Notes under the pieces: generated by a model | Database searches by the model: none | What the model saw: the letters and a program-made list of their open reading frames with translations, nothing else | What the model was told of the DNA's origin: nothing | Shown here: piece after piece, positions 34,465 through 43,673 of the stretch | Position numbering within the stretch: position 1 is the first letter of the stretch | Layout: every line of letters begins with the position of its first letter | Assembly: GCF_026016445.1 (NCBI RefSeq) | Contig: NZ_CP096147.1 | Span: 463,501-527,500, forward strand | Reading direction: 5' to 3' | Length of the DNA stretch: 64,000 nucleotides | DNA from: Cognatishimia activa | Lineage (GTDB): Bacteria > Pseudomonadota > Alphaproteobacteria > Rhodobacterales > Rhodobacteraceae | Position numbers and translations under genes: made by a program

Positions 34465-34929
34465 ATGGATCAAGAACTGCAGCCTGGACAGCTATTGGCG
34501 CGTGGTGTCTCTCGGCATTTACGGAGTCATGGCTTTGTTTCTGTTGAAGAATTTGTGCCAGAACGCGGTAAGCGTGTGGACGTGATGGCGCTGGGCCCTA
34601 AGGGTGAGCTCTGGGTAATTGAGTGCAAATCCAGCCGCGCGGATTTTCAGTCTGACCACAAGTGGGAAGGCTATTTAGAGTGGTGCGATCGGTACTTTTG
34701 GGCCGTTGATACGGAATTTCCAACGGATTTATTGCCTGATGAAACAGGGCTGATCATCGCTGATTCATACGATGCTGAGATCATTCGTATGGGGCCAGAA
34801 GATAAACTGGCCGCAGCACGCCGAAAGAAGATTATCCAGAAGTTTGCGATGGATGCGGCGCGGAGGTTGCATCGCTTTCGCGATCCGAAAATGTCAGCCC
34901 TGCCAGATGAAGTGCAGGGCGAGGCTTAA
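34465..34929 (+). CDS. mmcB: MmcB-family DNA repair protein
   Basis: 154 residues from ATG 34465; ATGs at 34456 or 34429 are alternatives. PD-(D/E)xK nuclease-like core: EFVPERGKRVDVMALGPKGE, LWVIECKSSRADFQSDHKWE, WCDRYFWAV. MmcB is the alphaproteobacterial family linked to the SOS response and ImuABC mutagenesis. It matches the family from QLLARGVSRHLRSHG onward. Convergent with the DUF6324-like gene. Confidence 0.85.
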   Translation: MDQELQPGQLLARGVSRHLRSHGFVSVEEFVPERGKRVDVMALGPKGELWVIECKSSRADFQSDHKWEGYLEWCDRYFWAVDTEFPTDLLPDETGLIIADSYDAEIIRMGPEDKLAAARRKKIIQKFAMDAARRLHRFRDPKMSALPDEVQGEA

Positions 34930-35118
34930 TTACTTGGACATAATCCGCGCGGTGGCTGCAGCTGCGCGAATTTCTTCGGCGATCTCTTCAGCTTCTTCTG
35001 GTGCAAAATCCATCGGAATTTCCAAATCACCGGCTTCAATGAAAATGCGCACAAATCCCTTGTCGGTTGGGCCGATCTGAAGATTGGCTTCGATATCGCG
35101 TTCAGTGTTGATGCCCAT
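34930..35118 (-). CDS. Small conserved protein (DUF6324-like)
   Basis: 62 residues from ATG 35118 with AGGAGAGAG upstream (MGINTERDIEANLQIGPTDK). Acidic C-terminal helix APEEAEEIAEEIRAAAATAR. I recall this as a conserved Rhodobacteraceae family of unknown role. The upstream in-frame extension to 35193 is not supported. Confidence 0.78.
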   Translation of the reverse strand: MGINTERDIEANLQIGPTDKGFVRIFIEAGDLEIPMDFAPEEAEEIAEEIRAAAATARIMSK

Positions 35119-35266
35119 TTTCTCTCTCCTTGCGTGAAATGGGCGTAGCGGTATATGCTTGTTTTGGCAAGATATACGTCCGCTTGGTGGCACCTTCGTA
35201 AAATGGAAAATTTCGCGATTTAGGTGCTTGCAATTGCCGAACCGGAACTGTAAATCGCGCTGCAGT

Positions 35267-35343
35267 GCCGCCTTAGCTCAGTTGGTTAGAGCGCCTGATT
35301 GTGGATCAGGAGGTCCCCCGTTCGAGCCGGGGAGGTGGTACCA
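35267..35343 (+). tRNA. tRNA-His (GTG)
   Basis: 77-nt cloverleaf with encoded CCA. Anticodon stem-loop CCTGATTGTGGATCAGG holds GTG; T arm CCCCG-TTCGAGC-CGGGG. The base before G1 is T, so no G-1 is encoded, and the discriminator is A73, with G1-U72. This is the derived alphaproteobacterial tRNA-His identity rather than the usual G-1:C73. Confidence 0.96.
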
Positions 35344-35438
35344 CCCTCACTTTTCGAATGCTTTTGAAGACCGCGTCGTTGCGCAGCATGCCCTTATTTA
35401 GCATACCGCTACTAACGCAGGTAGTGAGGGCCATCGTC

Positions 35439-36122
35439 ATGTCAGAATTTGTCATTCCATCCATCAATGTTCCAAGCATTCCAGTGGCGTCAGGCGGTTC
35501 GTTCCCGGTGCGTCGCGTTTACTGTGTTGGTCAGAATTATGCGGATCACGCCATTGAAATGGGGGGTGACCCGAACAAACAACCGCCATTCTTTTTTCAA
35601 AAGAACGCGGACAGCCTGAACGCATCGGGTGAATTTCCCTACCCAAGCAAGTCTGAAGATGTGCATTACGAGGCGGAGCTTTTAGTTGCGCTGAAGTCCG
35701 GTGGCAAAGATATCGCGGTAAACGATGCGTTGAAGCACGTTTGGGGCTATGCGCCAGCGTTAGATATGACCCGCAGAGACTTGCAGGCATCAGCAAAAGC
35801 AGGTGGTCGCCCCTGGGAAATCGCGAAAGCCTTTGACCAAGCTGTTCCGGTTGGTGAGCTGCAACCCGTTGAAAATGTTGGGCATCCTTCCAACGGTGCG
35901 ATCAGACTACTGCAAAATGGTGTGCTGCGTCAGGATGGCGATCTTTCACAGATGATCTGGAAAGTCTCCGAAATGATCTCTTACCTGTCTGAGTACTTCG
36001 AGCTCTGCGCAGGCGACGTGATTTTGTCAGGGACGCCAGCAGGTGTTGGGCCGGTTGCTGTCGGCGACAGGCTTCAGGTCGAAATCAAAGGCTTTGAACC
36101 GCTTGTTGTGGACGTAACTTAG
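35439..36122 (+). CDS. Fumarylacetoacetate hydrolase family protein
   Basis: 227 residues from ATG 35439 with GAGGG upstream; the longer frame would run back into tRNA-His. FAH core: VYCVGQNYADHAIEMG, PPFFFQKNADSLN, VHYEAELLVALKSGG (metal-binding E), GYAPALDMTRRDLQ, and GDVILSGTPAGVGPV. Such enzymes cleave C-C bonds or decarboxylate acylpyruvates. Probably acylpyruvase-like; exact substrate not deducible. Confidence 0.9.
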   Translation: MSEFVIPSINVPSIPVASGGSFPVRRVYCVGQNYADHAIEMGGDPNKQPPFFFQKNADSLNASGEFPYPSKSEDVHYEAELLVALKSGGKDIAVNDALKHVWGYAPALDMTRRDLQASAKAGGRPWEIAKAFDQAVPVGELQPVENVGHPSNGAIRLLQNGVLRQDGDLSQMIWKVSEMISYLSEYFELCAGDVILSGTPAGVGPVAVGDRLQVEIKGFEPLVVDVT

Positions 36123-36138
36123 TTCATACTGCGCGGCG

Positions 36139-36453
36139 TTAGTCGATCTGAATGGTCTGCTTCATCTGACCGGTAAGCGCATCAAAAATCAAAATCGTAT
36201 TTTCTGCCGTCACCACTGCATACCAGCCATCGCCTTTCGTGAAGGCCCTGGCTTCAGCACCATCTGGCAGGGTGATGCTTTCTGGCATCTCTGGCCCGTT
36301 ACCATAGAAACGGGTGACAAGCAGACCAACGACCACTACAAGCCCGCCAATCATCACCACTGTCAGCACCGTGATCAGCTGGCGCAGAAATCGCAGATTG
36401 GCCGGAAGTTCCGGTTCAGAAGTGTCTTGCTCAGGAGTGTTTGGCATGGCCAT
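36139..36453 (-). CDS. Single-pass membrane protein (DUF6476-like)
   Basis: 104 residues. N-terminal cytoplasmic part, one membrane helix (about 29-48, TVVMIGGLVVVVGLLVTRF) and an exported domain ending FDALTGQMKQTIQID. Family recalled as DUF6476, unknown function. Its start overlaps the divergent rluD-like start: the shared ATGGCCATG-type block is read from both strands. Start may be 36453 or 36447. Confidence 0.78.
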   Translation of the reverse strand: MAMPNTPEQDTSEPELPANLRFLRQLITVLTVVMIGGLVVVVGLLVTRFYGNGPEMPESITLPDGAEARAFTKGDGWYAVVTAENTILIFDALTGQMKQTIQID

Positions 36454-37483
36454 GACCCGTGTAACGTTTCAGATTGCGGAGAACCCGCCTGCGCGCCTTG
36501 ATAAGGCACTGGCGCGGGATGTGCCAGAAGAAGCCGCGCTATCTCGGACGCGGCTGGCGAAACTTCTGGAAGGGGGGCACGTGACCTTGGATGGGACCGT
36601 GGTGACCGACCCAAAGTCAAAAGCTGCCGCTGAAGGAGTTGAGGTGTCGATTGACGTCCCCGTGGCAGATGAAAGTCACATTGGACCGGAAGACATTCCT
36701 TTGGATGTGGTTTTTGAAGATGATGATCTAATCGTGGTCAATAAACCTGCCGGAATGGTTGTGCATCCTGCTCCGGGGACGCCAAGCGGAACTCTGGTGA
36801 ATGCGTTGTTGCATCACTGCGGTGACACCCTTTCTGGGGTAGGGGGATCAAAGCGCCCGGGTATTGTGCACCGGATCGACAAAGAAACCTCGGGATTACT
36901 TGTTGTCGCCAAAAGCGATCGCGCGCACCATGGACTGGCTGCGCAATTCGAAAAGCACACGGTAGAGCGCTACTGTAATGCCGTTGTCTATGGGGTTCCT
37001 GATGCCAACGACCCGCGTTTGCGCGGCGTAAAGGGCGTAAATTTTGAATCCAGCAATATCATGAAGATCACAACACATTTGGCGCGCCACAAGACCGATC
37101 GCCAGCGGCAAGCGGTTCTTTTTGAAGGTGGACGCCATGCGGTGACCCGTGCGCGTATTGTGGAACGCTATGGTGATCCTGAGGTGGCTTCGCTGGTGGA
37201 ATGTTGGCTTGAAACCGGCCGGACACACCAGATCCGGGTGCATTTGACCCATGCCGGACACAGTTTGATTGGCGATCCGACTTATGGTGGGCGTCGTAAA
37301 CTTTCGGAAAAAGCGCTGTCGATTGCTGGGATCAACGCGGCACAGAAGTTTTCGCGTCAGGCGCTGCACGCAGCCGTTCTTGGGTTTGATCACCCGGTCA
37401 GCGGCAAAAACATGCGGTTTGAGGCGGAGATTCCGGCTGATATGCAGTCTTTGATCAACGATCTGCGACAGCCAAAACGCTAA
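36446..37483 (+). CDS. rluD: RluA/RluD-family 23S rRNA pseudouridine synthase
   Basis: 345 residues from ATG 36446, with AGGAG 8 bp upstream. S4 domain about 18-80 (RLDKALARDVPEEAALSRTR), then catalytic domain with VNKPAGMVVHPAPG and the catalytic Asp in GIVHRIDKETSGLLVV. Downstream TGRTHQIRVHLTHAGHSLIGD is typical. It likely makes pseudouridines 1911/1915/1917 in helix 69. Just upstream of rpoH, a common alphaproteobacterial order. Confidence 0.92.
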   Translation: MAMTRVTFQIAENPPARLDKALARDVPEEAALSRTRLAKLLEGGHVTLDGTVVTDPKSKAAAEGVEVSIDVPVADESHIGPEDIPLDVVFEDDDLIVVNKPAGMVVHPAPGTPSGTLVNALLHHCGDTLSGVGGSKRPGIVHRIDKETSGLLVVAKSDRAHHGLAAQFEKHTVERYCNAVVYGVPDANDPRLRGVKGVNFESSNIMKITTHLARHKTDRQRQAVLFEGGRHAVTRARIVERYGDPEVASLVECWLETGRTHQIRVHLTHAGHSLIGDPTYGGRRKLSEKALSIAGINAAQKFSRQALHAAVLGFDHPVSGKNMRFEAEIPADMQSLINDLRQPKR

Positions 37484-37753
37484 AATGGCAGTAGGATGAC
37501 CCTCTGACTGTGAATTTACGCGTAAGCACTATGCATATTTGCATGGTTATTCCGCTTTCCGTGCATTCCTGAATATGTCACATTCTGCACAAGCCAGTGA
37601 GCACACAGCCACGTGACTGGAATGTCACCGCGCCAAGGTTCACGATAAATCAAGAAATTTGGTCTAACCCGCTTGAAAGCCCGTTAGCGCCAACCTATCT
37701 GGATGTTAAGCCTTTAAACATTCCTCTTTTTGAGGGCAAGAAAGGGACAGGAC

Positions 37754-38650
37754 ATGGGAAACTACGCGAATTTGCCGGCACCGACGCCGGAAGGCGGTTT
37801 GAACCGCTATATGCAAGAAATCAGAAAATTCCCTCTGCTTGAGCCAGAGGAAGAATACATGCTGGCCAAAGCCTGGGTCGAAAAAGAAGACACAGCTGCG
37901 GCGCATAAGATGGTGACATCTCACCTGCGTTTGGCGGCAAAAATTGCCATGGGTTACCGTGGTTACGGCCTGCCACAGGCAGAAGTGATTTCAGAAGCAA
38001 ACGTGGGCCTGATGCAGGCTGTGAAACGCTTTGATCCTGAAAAGGGCTTCCGTCTGGCGACCTATGCGATGTGGTGGATCCGTGCATCTATTCAGGAATA
38101 TGTGCTGCGCAGCTGGTCCATGGTGAAACTGGGCACAACCTCTGCTCAGAAGAAGCTTTTCTTTAACCTGCGCAAAGCGAAAGCCCGCATTGGTGCGCTG
38201 GAAGAAGGCGACATGCACCCTGATAACGTTGCGAAAATTGCGCATGATCTTGGTGTGACCGAAGATGAAGTGATCAGCATGAACCGCCGTTTGTCCGGTG
38301 GCGATGCGTCATTGAATGCGCAGGTTGGCTCTGATGGTGAAGGCACCATGCAGTGGCAGGACTGGCTGGAAGATGAAGATGCCGATCAGGCCGCTGACTA
38401 TGAAGCGAAGGACGAGCTGGAAGCCCGTCGTGAGCTGCTCGCAGAAGCCATGGATGTGCTGAACGATCGCGAAAAGGACATTCTGGTTCAGCGTCGCCTG
38501 CAGGATACTGCGGTGACTTTGGAAGAACTGTCCGGTCAATACGACGTCAGCCGTGAGCGCATTCGTCAGATCGAAGTGCGCGCCTTTGAAAAGCTACAAA
38601 TGCGCATGCGCACTCTGGCTGGAGAAAAAGGGATGTTGGCCAAAGCCTAA
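37754..38650 (+). CDS. rpoH: RNA polymerase sigma-32 (heat-shock) factor
   Basis: 298 residues from ATG 37754 with AAGGGACAGG upstream. Sigma-70 region 2 (LRLAAKIAMGYRGYGLPQAE, GFRLATYAMWWIRASIQEYVLRSW), the RpoH box QKKLFFNLRKAKAR, and region 4 VTLEELSGQYDVSRERIRQIE. It directs heat-shock gene transcription. The upstream 270 bp may hold its promoter and a leader; I could not identify a thermometer. Confidence 0.96.
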   Translation: MGNYANLPAPTPEGGLNRYMQEIRKFPLLEPEEEYMLAKAWVEKEDTAAAHKMVTSHLRLAAKIAMGYRGYGLPQAEVISEANVGLMQAVKRFDPEKGFRLATYAMWWIRASIQEYVLRSWSMVKLGTTSAQKKLFFNLRKAKARIGALEEGDMHPDNVAKIAHDLGVTEDEVISMNRRLSGGDASLNAQVGSDGEGTMQWQDWLEDEDADQAADYEAKDELEARRELLAEAMDVLNDREKDILVQRRLQDTAVTLEELSGQYDVSRERIRQIEVRAFEKLQMRMRTLAGEKGMLAKA

Positions 38651-38676
38651 CCCAAGATAGCGGCTGACTTCCACGA

Positions 38677-38707
38677 ACACCTCCTATATTTAGGAGGTGT
38701 TTTTTTT
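38677..38707 (+). terminator. Strong intrinsic terminator after rpoH
   Basis: Perfect 9-bp stem ACACCTCCT / AGGAGGTGT with loop ATATTT and a run of eight T, 27 bp after rpoH. It ends only 12 bp before the next start. Confidence 0.95.
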
Positions 38708-38718
38708 GGTTTAGAATT

Positions 38719-39651
38719 TTGAAAAAAGTCCTATTTCACCTACCGCCTAATCAAAGTGATAGGCTAATCAAGCGCCCGTTTTACCAACAGCTGCGAGAAG
38801 AACTCGAAGCCAATGGGTGCTGGGTAGAGATCGTTGCCCGCGCGTCAAATTTGCGCGTGATCGAGCTGGAAGATGATGCTTTTCATTTCGTGCACAGAGG
38901 ATCGGTAAGGAAAGCGAATGTCTTGAACACGGGCGCTGCGTATTTCAATCGTTTTTGGTATGCTGATCCGAGAGGGGTTTGGAGTGAAAGCTCTGTCCGC
39001 AATGAAACATTCGTTGCTGATGAAGTCCCCACCAAATGGGCATCTGGTTTTGCCCGCCGTATGCGCAAATGGTATGTGCAACCACGACAATCTCGACACG
39101 CTCAGCCAAAGTCAAAGCAAAGCTTCTCTGAAGGGCATGTTGCTGTATTTCTTCAGGGGCGCGCAACTTCGCTGCGATGGTCTCGCTATGTTGAAGAATT
39201 GGATATGGTGCGCGCCTTGCAGGATGTCGTTGGTGATCGTGAGATTCTAATCAAGGAGCATCCCAAACGGACCGATGAAGACACTCTGCGCGCGATGAAA
39301 TTTCTCGCACGTAAGGATCATCGAATAAAATTCGTGGACGCAAATGTGCATGACTTGTTGAAGTCTTCAGCGGTCTGTTGTTCGACGAGCTCGGGGGTGT
39401 CTATGGAAGCTATTTTGCATAAGTGCCCAGTGATGTTATTTGGCAAGGCTGATTTCCACCACGTAGCGGCGACTGTGCAGAACTCTGATGAAACCGAAGA
39501 AGCATTTAGACATGCTCTGCAGAATGAATGGGCCTTCGATCAGTACCTTTATTGGTTTTTCCGAATGCAGATGGTCGATTCTGAGGTGCGGCCAGTATTG
39601 CCTCAAGTGATTGAAAAATCGGTTTTTTTATCTGATATGGTTGTTCTCTAG
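38719..39651 (+). CDS. Capsule polysaccharide/KpsS-LipB-like glycosyltransferase
   Basis: 310 residues. The only start near the family-like N-terminus MKKVLFHLPPNQSDRLIKRP is TTG 38719. C-terminal half shows VAVFLQGRATSLRWSRYVEE, ILIKEHPKRTDEDTL and CCSTSSGVSMEAILHKCPVM, the pattern of capsule synthesis (Kdo-type) transferases. Orphan: no capsule cluster adjacent. The start lies so close to the upstream terminator that the gene must use a promoter overlapping it or rely on read-through. Confidence 0.7.
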   Translation: MKKVLFHLPPNQSDRLIKRPFYQQLREELEANGCWVEIVARASNLRVIELEDDAFHFVHRGSVRKANVLNTGAAYFNRFWYADPRGVWSESSVRNETFVADEVPTKWASGFARRMRKWYVQPRQSRHAQPKSKQSFSEGHVAVFLQGRATSLRWSRYVEELDMVRALQDVVGDREILIKEHPKRTDEDTLRAMKFLARKDHRIKFVDANVHDLLKSSAVCCSTSSGVSMEAILHKCPVMLFGKADFHHVAATVQNSDETEEAFRHALQNEWAFDQYLYWFFRMQMVDSEVRPVLPQVIEKSVFLSDMVVL

Positions 39652-39743
39652 CAGAGTGTCGATTTGGGTTTGAAAAACTTCCTTGCAAGCTCGGCCCAAC
39701 CTCTCGATGATAGCGCAAACATTTTTGATGGGAGGAGCCAGAG

Positions 39744-40727
39744 ATGACACCAGTTCGTTGGGGTGTTCTGGGAGCGTCAAAGTTCGCGCGCCAGTTCATG
39801 GGGCCTGCCATCCACGCAGCAGATGGGGCAGAGCTTGTAGCTCTGGCGACGTCTTCGGCTGAGAAGGCGCAGCCGTTTCAGGCATTTTGCCCAGGGGTGG
39901 AGGTCTTTACAGACTACGATGCTTTGCTTGCGGATCAGTCCATTGAGGCGGTTTACATTCCTCTGCCAAATCATCTGCACGTGGAGTGGACTATAAAAGC
40001 GCTGGAGGCTGGAAAACACGTCCTGTGTGAGAAACCGATTGCTCTTGAGGCAAGCGCGTATGATCGCTTGATTTCCGCACGCGATAAGTCGGGAAAACTG
40101 GCAGCCGAAGCCTTCATGATCGTGCATCACCCTCAGTGGCAGCATGTGCGTGATCTGGTGCAAAAGGGCGAGATCGGCAAGCTTGTGCATATCAGCGGGC
40201 GGTTCTCTTTCGACAACCGGACAGACACCGATAATATTCGTAACAAGCCTGAAACCGGTGGTGGGGCGCTGCGAGATATTGGCGTCTATGTAATTGGTTC
40301 TGCTCGATTTGTGACCGGTGAAGATCCTCAAATAACTTCATCGAACATTCGCTGGGAAAACGGCGTGGATGTGTTCACACAGATTGGTGCCAAGTTTGGC
40401 GAAGCGACGTATTCGGCCTATGTGAGCACGCGTATGCACCCAGCTCAGGAGATGGTGTTCCACGGCGAAGCAGGGCTCATCCGCGTGACGGTGCCGTTTA
40501 ATGCGCGGGTCTTTGGCGAACCTGTGGTTGAGATTCACAAAACAGGTCATGTCGGTGGTGGAACCGTATTGGCTCAACGGTTCCCTTCAGATGATCACTA
40601 TAAGCTTCAGGTCGAAGCCTTTGGTCGCTCTGTGAGAGAAGATGTGGACTATTTGTGTCCACTGGAGTTTTCGCGTGGAACGCAGGTTGCCATGGATCAA
40701 GTATTCGATATGGCGACAAGCCTATAG
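39744..40727 (+). CDS. Gfo/Idh/MocA-family NAD(P)-dependent oxidoreductase
   Basis: 327 residues. N-terminal Rossmann fold: RWGVLGASKFARQFMGPAIH, and EKPIA (HVLCEKPIALEAS), the hallmark Lys-Pro. C-terminal domain with ETGGGALRDIGVYVIGSARF. GGGAGG precedes the ATG. Acts on a sugar or inositol-like substrate that cannot be named. Confidence 0.9.
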   Translation: MTPVRWGVLGASKFARQFMGPAIHAADGAELVALATSSAEKAQPFQAFCPGVEVFTDYDALLADQSIEAVYIPLPNHLHVEWTIKALEAGKHVLCEKPIALEASAYDRLISARDKSGKLAAEAFMIVHHPQWQHVRDLVQKGEIGKLVHISGRFSFDNRTDTDNIRNKPETGGGALRDIGVYVIGSARFVTGEDPQITSSNIRWENGVDVFTQIGAKFGEATYSAYVSTRMHPAQEMVFHGEAGLIRVTVPFNARVFGEPVVEIHKTGHVGGGTVLAQRFPSDDHYKLQVEAFGRSVREDVDYLCPLEFSRGTQVAMDQVFDMATSL

Positions 40728-40800
40728 CCTGTTTGTCGCGGCGCATATCCATACGTGATGCGCCGCCCTTATACTTCTTTTTACAAAAATACCTTGGGGT

Positions 40801-40819
40801 CCGGGGCAAAGCCCCCGGC
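40801..40819. terminator. GC-rich hairpin between convergent genes
   Basis: GGGGC-aaa-GCCCC within CCGGGGCAAAGCCCCCGG, just beyond the pepF stop, with an A/T-rich stretch on its other side. This hairpin type is common between Roseobacter genes. Probably serves the convergent oxidoreductase and pepF. Confidence 0.5.
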
Positions 40820-40828
40820 GTTGTCAGC

Positions 40829-42649
40829 TTACGCTTCCATTGCTTCCAGCTCGTCAATCATTTCAGAGATCATAGACAGGCCTTTGTCCCAGAATTTCGG
40901 ATCAGACGCATCCAGACCAAATGGGGCGAGCAGCTCTTTGTGATGCTTGGAGCCACCGGCTTTGAGCATGTCAAAGTACTTCTCTTGGAAGTCTTCGCCG
41001 CCCTCTGCGTAGACCGCATAAAGCGCGTTCACGAGACCGTCGCCAAACGCATAAGCGTAGACATAAAACGGGCTGTGCACGAAGTGCGGGATATAGGCCC
41101 AGAAAGTTTCATAGCCTTCCATAAACTCAAATGCCGGCCCAAGGCTCTCGGCCTGAACAGACATCCAGAGGGCGTTGATATCTTCTGGCGTCAGCTCGCT
41201 TTCACGACGTGCCGCGTGCAGTTTGCATTCAAAATCGTAAAACGCGATCTGGCGAACCACCGTATTGATCATGTCTTCGACTTTGCCTGCCAGCAGCACC
41301 TTGCGTTGCTCCTGAGTTTCTGCAGCATCGAGCATTTTGCGGAAGGTCAGCATTTCACCAAAGACAGATGCGGTTTCTGCCAATGTGAGCGGCGTGGAAG
41401 ACAACATCTCGCCCTGTTCGGCAGCCAGAACCTGATGCACGCCGTGACCCAACTCATGCGCCAGGGTCATGACGTCACGTGGTTTGCCCAGATAGTTCAG
41501 CATCACGTAGGGGTGGACGTTGGTCACGGTCGGGTGCGCGAAGGCGCCCGGGGCTTTGCCGGGCTTCACTTCAGCGTCAATCCAGCCGTCAGTGAAGAAA
41601 GGTTTGGCGATCTCTGCCATACGTGGATCAAAGGCCGCGTAAGCGTCCATCACGGTTTTTTCAGCTTCATCCCAGTGCACGGTACGCGTGTCTTCCATCG
41701 GAAGCGGCGCGTTGCGGTCCCAGACTTGCATGACGTCCAGACCCAGCCATTTGCGTTTAAGCTCGTAATAGCGATGGCTTAGCTTTGGATAAGCTTCAAC
41801 AACGGCATTGCGCAGGGCTTCAACCACCTCAGGTTCAACGTGGTTGGACAGGTGTCGACCATGCTGGGCGGACGGCATTTTGCGCCAGCGATCCAGCACT
41901 TCTTTTTCTTTCGCCTGCGTGTTGTGAACGCGTGCGAAGGTCTTGATGTTGGCACCAAGAACACGGGCAATCTCGCGAGAAGCCGCCTCGCGTTTGCTGC
42001 GATCCTGTTCGGTAAGGAAGTTCAGAGTCGCTTCGATATTGAGCTTTTCGCCCTCCATCTCGAACTCAAGGCCGGCGATGGTTTCATCAAACAAGCGCTC
42101 CCAAGCGTCGCCAACAACACCCAGATCGTGCAGGAATTTCTCAAGCTCGTCAGAGAGTTGGTGCGGCTTCATCGCTCGGATCCGATCAAAGACGGGCTTA
42201 TAGCGTGCGAGGTCTGCGTTTTCTGCAAACATGGCCTCAAGCTTGTCGTCATCGAGGCGATTGAGTTCCAGCGTGAAGAAAACCAATGGGGTTGAGAAGT
42301 CGGTCAGCGCTTCTTGCATGTTGGACATGAATTGCGCGCGTTCTGCGTCTACCGTCAGCTGGTAATAACGCAGGCCTGCATACGACATGATGCGGCCAGA
42401 GGTCTGGCTGATTTTCTCATTGCGCAAAACGCAGGTCAGCAGGTCGGCCGCAGAAAGGTCCGCCAGCTTGCCTTCGTAATCTGCCGCGAAGGCCGCGCAT
42501 TCTTTTTCCAGCCAGGCAAGGTCGGCCTCAAGTTCAGGCGCATCAGGGCTGGAATACAGATCGCTGAGATCCCATTCGGGCAGGTTCCCCAGACCTTCGC
42601 TGCCAGAACTGGCGTTTGCGTCACGGACGGGGAAGGGCAGGTTCAGCAT
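40829..42649 (-). CDS. pepF: M3-family oligoendopeptidase F
   Basis: 606 residues. Zinc motif HELGHGVH (MTLAHELGHGVHQVLAAEQG) and downstream Glu in LAETASVFGEMLTF. N-terminal helical region GNLPEWDLSDLYSSPDAPEL is typical of PepF/M3B. Cytoplasmic metallopeptidase that degrades oligopeptides. Monocistronic. Confidence 0.95.
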   Translation of the reverse strand: MLNLPFPVRDANASSGSEGLGNLPEWDLSDLYSSPDAPELEADLAWLEKECAAFAADYEGKLADLSAADLLTCVLRNEKISQTSGRIMSYAGLRYYQLTVDAERAQFMSNMQEALTDFSTPLVFFTLELNRLDDDKLEAMFAENADLARYKPVFDRIRAMKPHQLSDELEKFLHDLGVVGDAWERLFDETIAGLEFEMEGEKLNIEATLNFLTEQDRSKREAASREIARVLGANIKTFARVHNTQAKEKEVLDRWRKMPSAQHGRHLSNHVEPEVVEALRNAVVEAYPKLSHRYYELKRKWLGLDVMQVWDRNAPLPMEDTRTVHWDEAEKTVMDAYAAFDPRMAEIAKPFFTDGWIDAEVKPGKAPGAFAHPTVTNVHPYVMLNYLGKPRDVMTLAHELGHGVHQVLAAEQGEMLSSTPLTLAETASVFGEMLTFRKMLDAAETQEQRKVLLAGKVEDMINTVVRQIAFYDFECKLHAARRESELTPEDINALWMSVQAESLGPAFEFMEGYETFWAYIPHFVHSPFYVYAYAFGDGLVNALYAVYAEGGEDFQEKYFDMLKAGGSKHHKELLAPFGLDASDPKFWDKGLSMISEMIDELEAMEA

Positions 42650-42743
42650 AAGGGCCTCTTGGTTTGTAAATATCTATTTGCACTGAGATAGGCAGAGCTC
42701 AGGGCAGGGTGCAAGGGGGCACGCGAGGATTTGAAGAAGCAGA

Positions 42744-43673
42744 CTAGAGCTGGGCGTCAAATAGCGCTGTGATTTTGTCCATGATGGCTGCGCGTGTTTG
42801 CGCGTCTTCCATCAGGACTTCGTGCTCACCGGCGTCGATCATTTCCAATGTAGCGTTCGACCAACCCTCAATGCGCGTTTTAATGGCCTCAGGATCTACG
42901 ATGCTCTCGTCGGTTCCAAGGAATGTCACACATGGAGTGCTTGGAGCCGGTTTGGTGGCCATGTCAGAACACTCGCGCAGGGCTTCATTGACCCAACGTA
43001 TGGACGGCCCGCCGATGCAAAGCTGAATATTGGCGCGCGCCTGCGCTTGAAGACGCGCATACATGCTGCGGTCTTTGGTCAGCGCGTTCTCCTCAAAGGC
43101 AACATCCAGAACATAGGTTTCGTTTTTTGTACCGGGAGCCAGCCAATTGCCCATCCCAATGCAGCGCAGGATCACGCTGAGAAGATAGGCAAGTGGTCTG
43201 AGCTTCCCTAAACCAATGTGCCACATTGGGCCGGTGAACGCCGCAGCGTTGACAGGCAGGTTGTTATAAAGCGCGCGCAGGCCGATGGCGCCGCCCATGG
43301 AATGGCCAAGTAGAAAATAAGGCTTTGGAAGATCAAGCTCCTCTGCGGCTTCCAAAAGCGCCTGGACATCTCGTTGATAGTCGGCGAACTCTGCCACATG
43401 GCCCGCATTTTTGTTGTCTTGCAGGCGATCAGCCAGACCTTGGCCGCGCCAGTCGATGGCAATCGTTGCATAGCCGCGATCTGCAAATTCACCTGCGGCG
43501 ATAGCATACTTCTCGACATATTCGGTACGCCCGGGGAACAGCAGAACTGTTCCCTTGGCATTGTCCCGTTTCCATGCAGCTACCCGCAGGCGCACACCAT
43601 CATCTGCTGTGATCCAATAGGCCGCAGCAATGGCTTCACCTTCGGGGACTGCAAAATACGGGGCGTCTTCCAT
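42744..43673 (-). CDS. Lysophospholipase L2/PldB-like alpha/beta hydrolase
   Basis: 309 residues. VLLFPGRTEYVEKYA, YATIAIDWRGQGLADRL, nucleophile GHSMGGAIG, acid in FLGTDESIVDPE and His in DAGEHEVLME. Monoacylglycerol lipase/PldB type. Its start overlaps the SCP2 stop, so the two are coupled in the order SCP2 then hydrolase, suggesting shared lipid handling. Confidence 0.9.
   Translation of the reverse strand: MEDAPYFAVPEGEAIAAAYWITADDGVRLRVAAWKRDNAKGTVLLFPGRTEYVEKYAIAAGEFADRGYATIAIDWRGQGLADRLQDNKNAGHVAEFADYQRDVQALLEAAEELDLPKPYFLLGHSMGGAIGLRALYNNLPVNAAAFTGPMWHIGLGKLRPLAYLLSVILRCIGMGNWLAPGTKNETYVLDVAFEENALTKDRSMYARLQAQARANIQLCIGGPSIRWVNEALRECSDMATKPAPSTPCVTFLGTDESIVDPEAIKTRIEGWSNATLEMIDAGEHEVLMEDAQTRAAIMDKITALFDAQL

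Noticed and set aside
35301..35438. N-terminal extension of the FAH-family protein
   Set aside because: It begins inside tRNA-His; ATG 35439 has a ribosome site and the family start.
37597..37842. 81-codon frame upstream of rpoH
   Set aside because: It overlaps the rpoH start in another frame and has no ribosome site or recognisable domain.
40655..41782. 375-codon plus-strand frame
   Set aside because: Antisense to pepF, which has its HExxH motif and full length.
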